A DNA stretch of 6,636 bases, from contig SLNU01000296.1 in the NCBI GenBank assembly GCA_007132865.1, forward strand, positions 1 to 6,636, given 5' to 3'. A program made the position numbers and the translations under genes. The notes beneath the pieces are model-generated. The model was given only the letters and a program-made list of their open reading frames with translations. It was not told where the DNA came from and ran no database searches. Positions 6,088 to 6,636 of this stretch are shown here, one piece after another (position 1 is the stretch's first letter; each line of letters starts with the position of its first letter). This stretch comes from Bacteroidales bacterium (GTDB lineage: Bacteria > Bacteroidota > Bacteroidia > Bacteroidales > UBA7960).

Positions 6088-6636
6088 TTTTGCTTGCCAT
6101 TAAGAATCTCTGCACGGCGAACCTGGCCCTGCTCAATGACGAAGATCTTGCATTCTGCCGGGATGTTCTGAAAAAGGGCTTCGATGCGTTCGGTGTGGGT
6201 GTCGGTCACAAACACCTGTCCGAAGTGCTGCTCCGATACCATCTGCATCAGCTGCCTTACCCGGGTTTCATCCAGCTTGTCGAAAATGTCATCGAACAGC
6301 AATATGGGGTGGAATCCCTTGATCTTACGGGTGAAGGAAAACTGTGCCAGCTTCAGTGCGATAATGAAGGATTTCTGCTGGCCCTGGCTGCCGTATTTCT
6401 TGATAGGGAAGGAGTGGATCAGGAACACCAGGTCGTCCTTATGTGTCCCACTGGTGGTGTGTTGCGCCAGGCGGTCTTTCTCACGGTTATCCAGTAATTG
6501 CTCTCCGAGTGGCTTGTCCCTGAGGCTGGTCTGGTATTCTATGTCAACAAACTCATTGCCCCCGGAAAGCAAGCGGTAGTTCTCACGGAACACGGGCAGG
6601 AATTCATTGAAGAAGGCCTCCCGCTGCCTGAAGATA
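6084..6636 (-). CDS. recF: DNA replication and repair protein RecF, C-terminal part (5' end beyond window)
   Basis: This is an SMC-like ATPase that binds single-/double-strand DNA junctions and, with RecO and RecR, helps load RecA at gaps. The frame is open from the window's right edge to a TGA at 6084-6086; 183 complete codons are visible, about half of a usual RecF of around 360-370 residues. The visible start reads IFRQREAFFNEFLPVF, then a Tyr-rich strand region with FVDIEYQTSL. Next come THKDDLVFLI, the ABC signature GSQGQQKSFIIALKLAQF, the Walker B and D-loop PILLFDDIFDKLDETRV, and the switch region QVFVTDTHTERI. The Walker A part is outside the window. A GTG at 6591-6593 in this frame is internal, because conserved sequence continues upstream of it. 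The stop overlaps the DUF721 start (ATGA), placing the two in one operon. Confidence 0.95.
   Translation of the reverse strand, partial: IFRQREAFFNEFLPVFRENYRLLSGGNEFVDIEYQTSLRDKPLGEQLLDNREKDRLAQHTTSGTHKDDLVFLIHSFPIKKYGSQGQQKSFIIALKLAQFSFTRKIKGFHPILLFDDIFDKLDETRVRQLMQMVSEQHFGQVFVTDTHTERIEALFQNIPAECKIFVIEQGQVRRAEILNGKQK

Noticed and set aside
6090..6579. Plus-strand frames of about 130 codons opposite recF
   Set aside because: The minus strand encodes clear RecF ABC signature and Walker B motifs; the plus-strand products are shadows.
1..6636. Mobile element, CRISPR array, prophage or defence system
   Set aside because: No transposase, integrase, spaced direct repeats, terminal inverted repeats or defence-type domains are visible; all but two genes (the DUF4199 protein and the four-repeat protein) belong to characterised or named housekeeping families.

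Overview
The window looks like ordinary chromosome from a member of the Bacteroidota, probably an environmental Bacteroidales- or Marinilabiliales-like lineage with a fairly GC-rich genome. Three things point there. Start codons lack convincing Shine-Dalgarno sequences. Two upstream regions carry a perfect Bacteroidota-type TAnnTTTG -7 box. The gene families (DUF4199 protein, SRP RNA of this type, TalC-like transaldolase, full-length NfeD, recF followed by DUF721) are typical of the phylum. I see no mobile element, CRISPR array, tRNA or rRNA.

Layout. Positions 1-382 (minus) hold most of a small DUF4199 membrane protein that runs off the left edge. It is divergent from an SRP RNA gene (about 461-560, plus), and each has its own TAnnTTTG box in the gap between them. 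From 628 to 5770 five genes run on the plus strand with short gaps: a transaldolase (tal), a ClpP-like NfeD membrane protease, nicotinate phosphoribosyltransferase (pncB), nicotinamidase (pncA), and an unrecognised 315-residue protein. From 5797 to the right edge, convergent with this block, lie a DUF721/DciA-type protein and the C-terminal part of recF, overlapping by ATGA. No gene-free stretch exceeds 300 bases.

How the genes work together. PncA converts nicotinamide to nicotinate and PncB converts nicotinate to nicotinate mononucleotide, so the 10-base-spaced pncB-pncA pair is a compact NAD salvage (Preiss-Handler entry) module. recF and the DUF721 gene form a translationally coupled replication/repair pair. 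tal (pentose phosphate pathway) and nfeD (membrane quality control) share the strand but have no obvious functional link to NAD salvage. The SRP RNA is the RNA core of the co-translational membrane-targeting particle.

The least explained item is the 315-residue protein at 4823-5770. By eye it is four consecutive beta-rich, S1/OB-like repeats in an A-B-A'-B' arrangement, with EPAHP occurring 154 residues apart in repeats 1 and 3. This suggests duplication of a two-domain ancestor. I cannot give it a function. The rest of the window is well-known housekeeping content, and I found no convincing evidence for a new multi-gene system.
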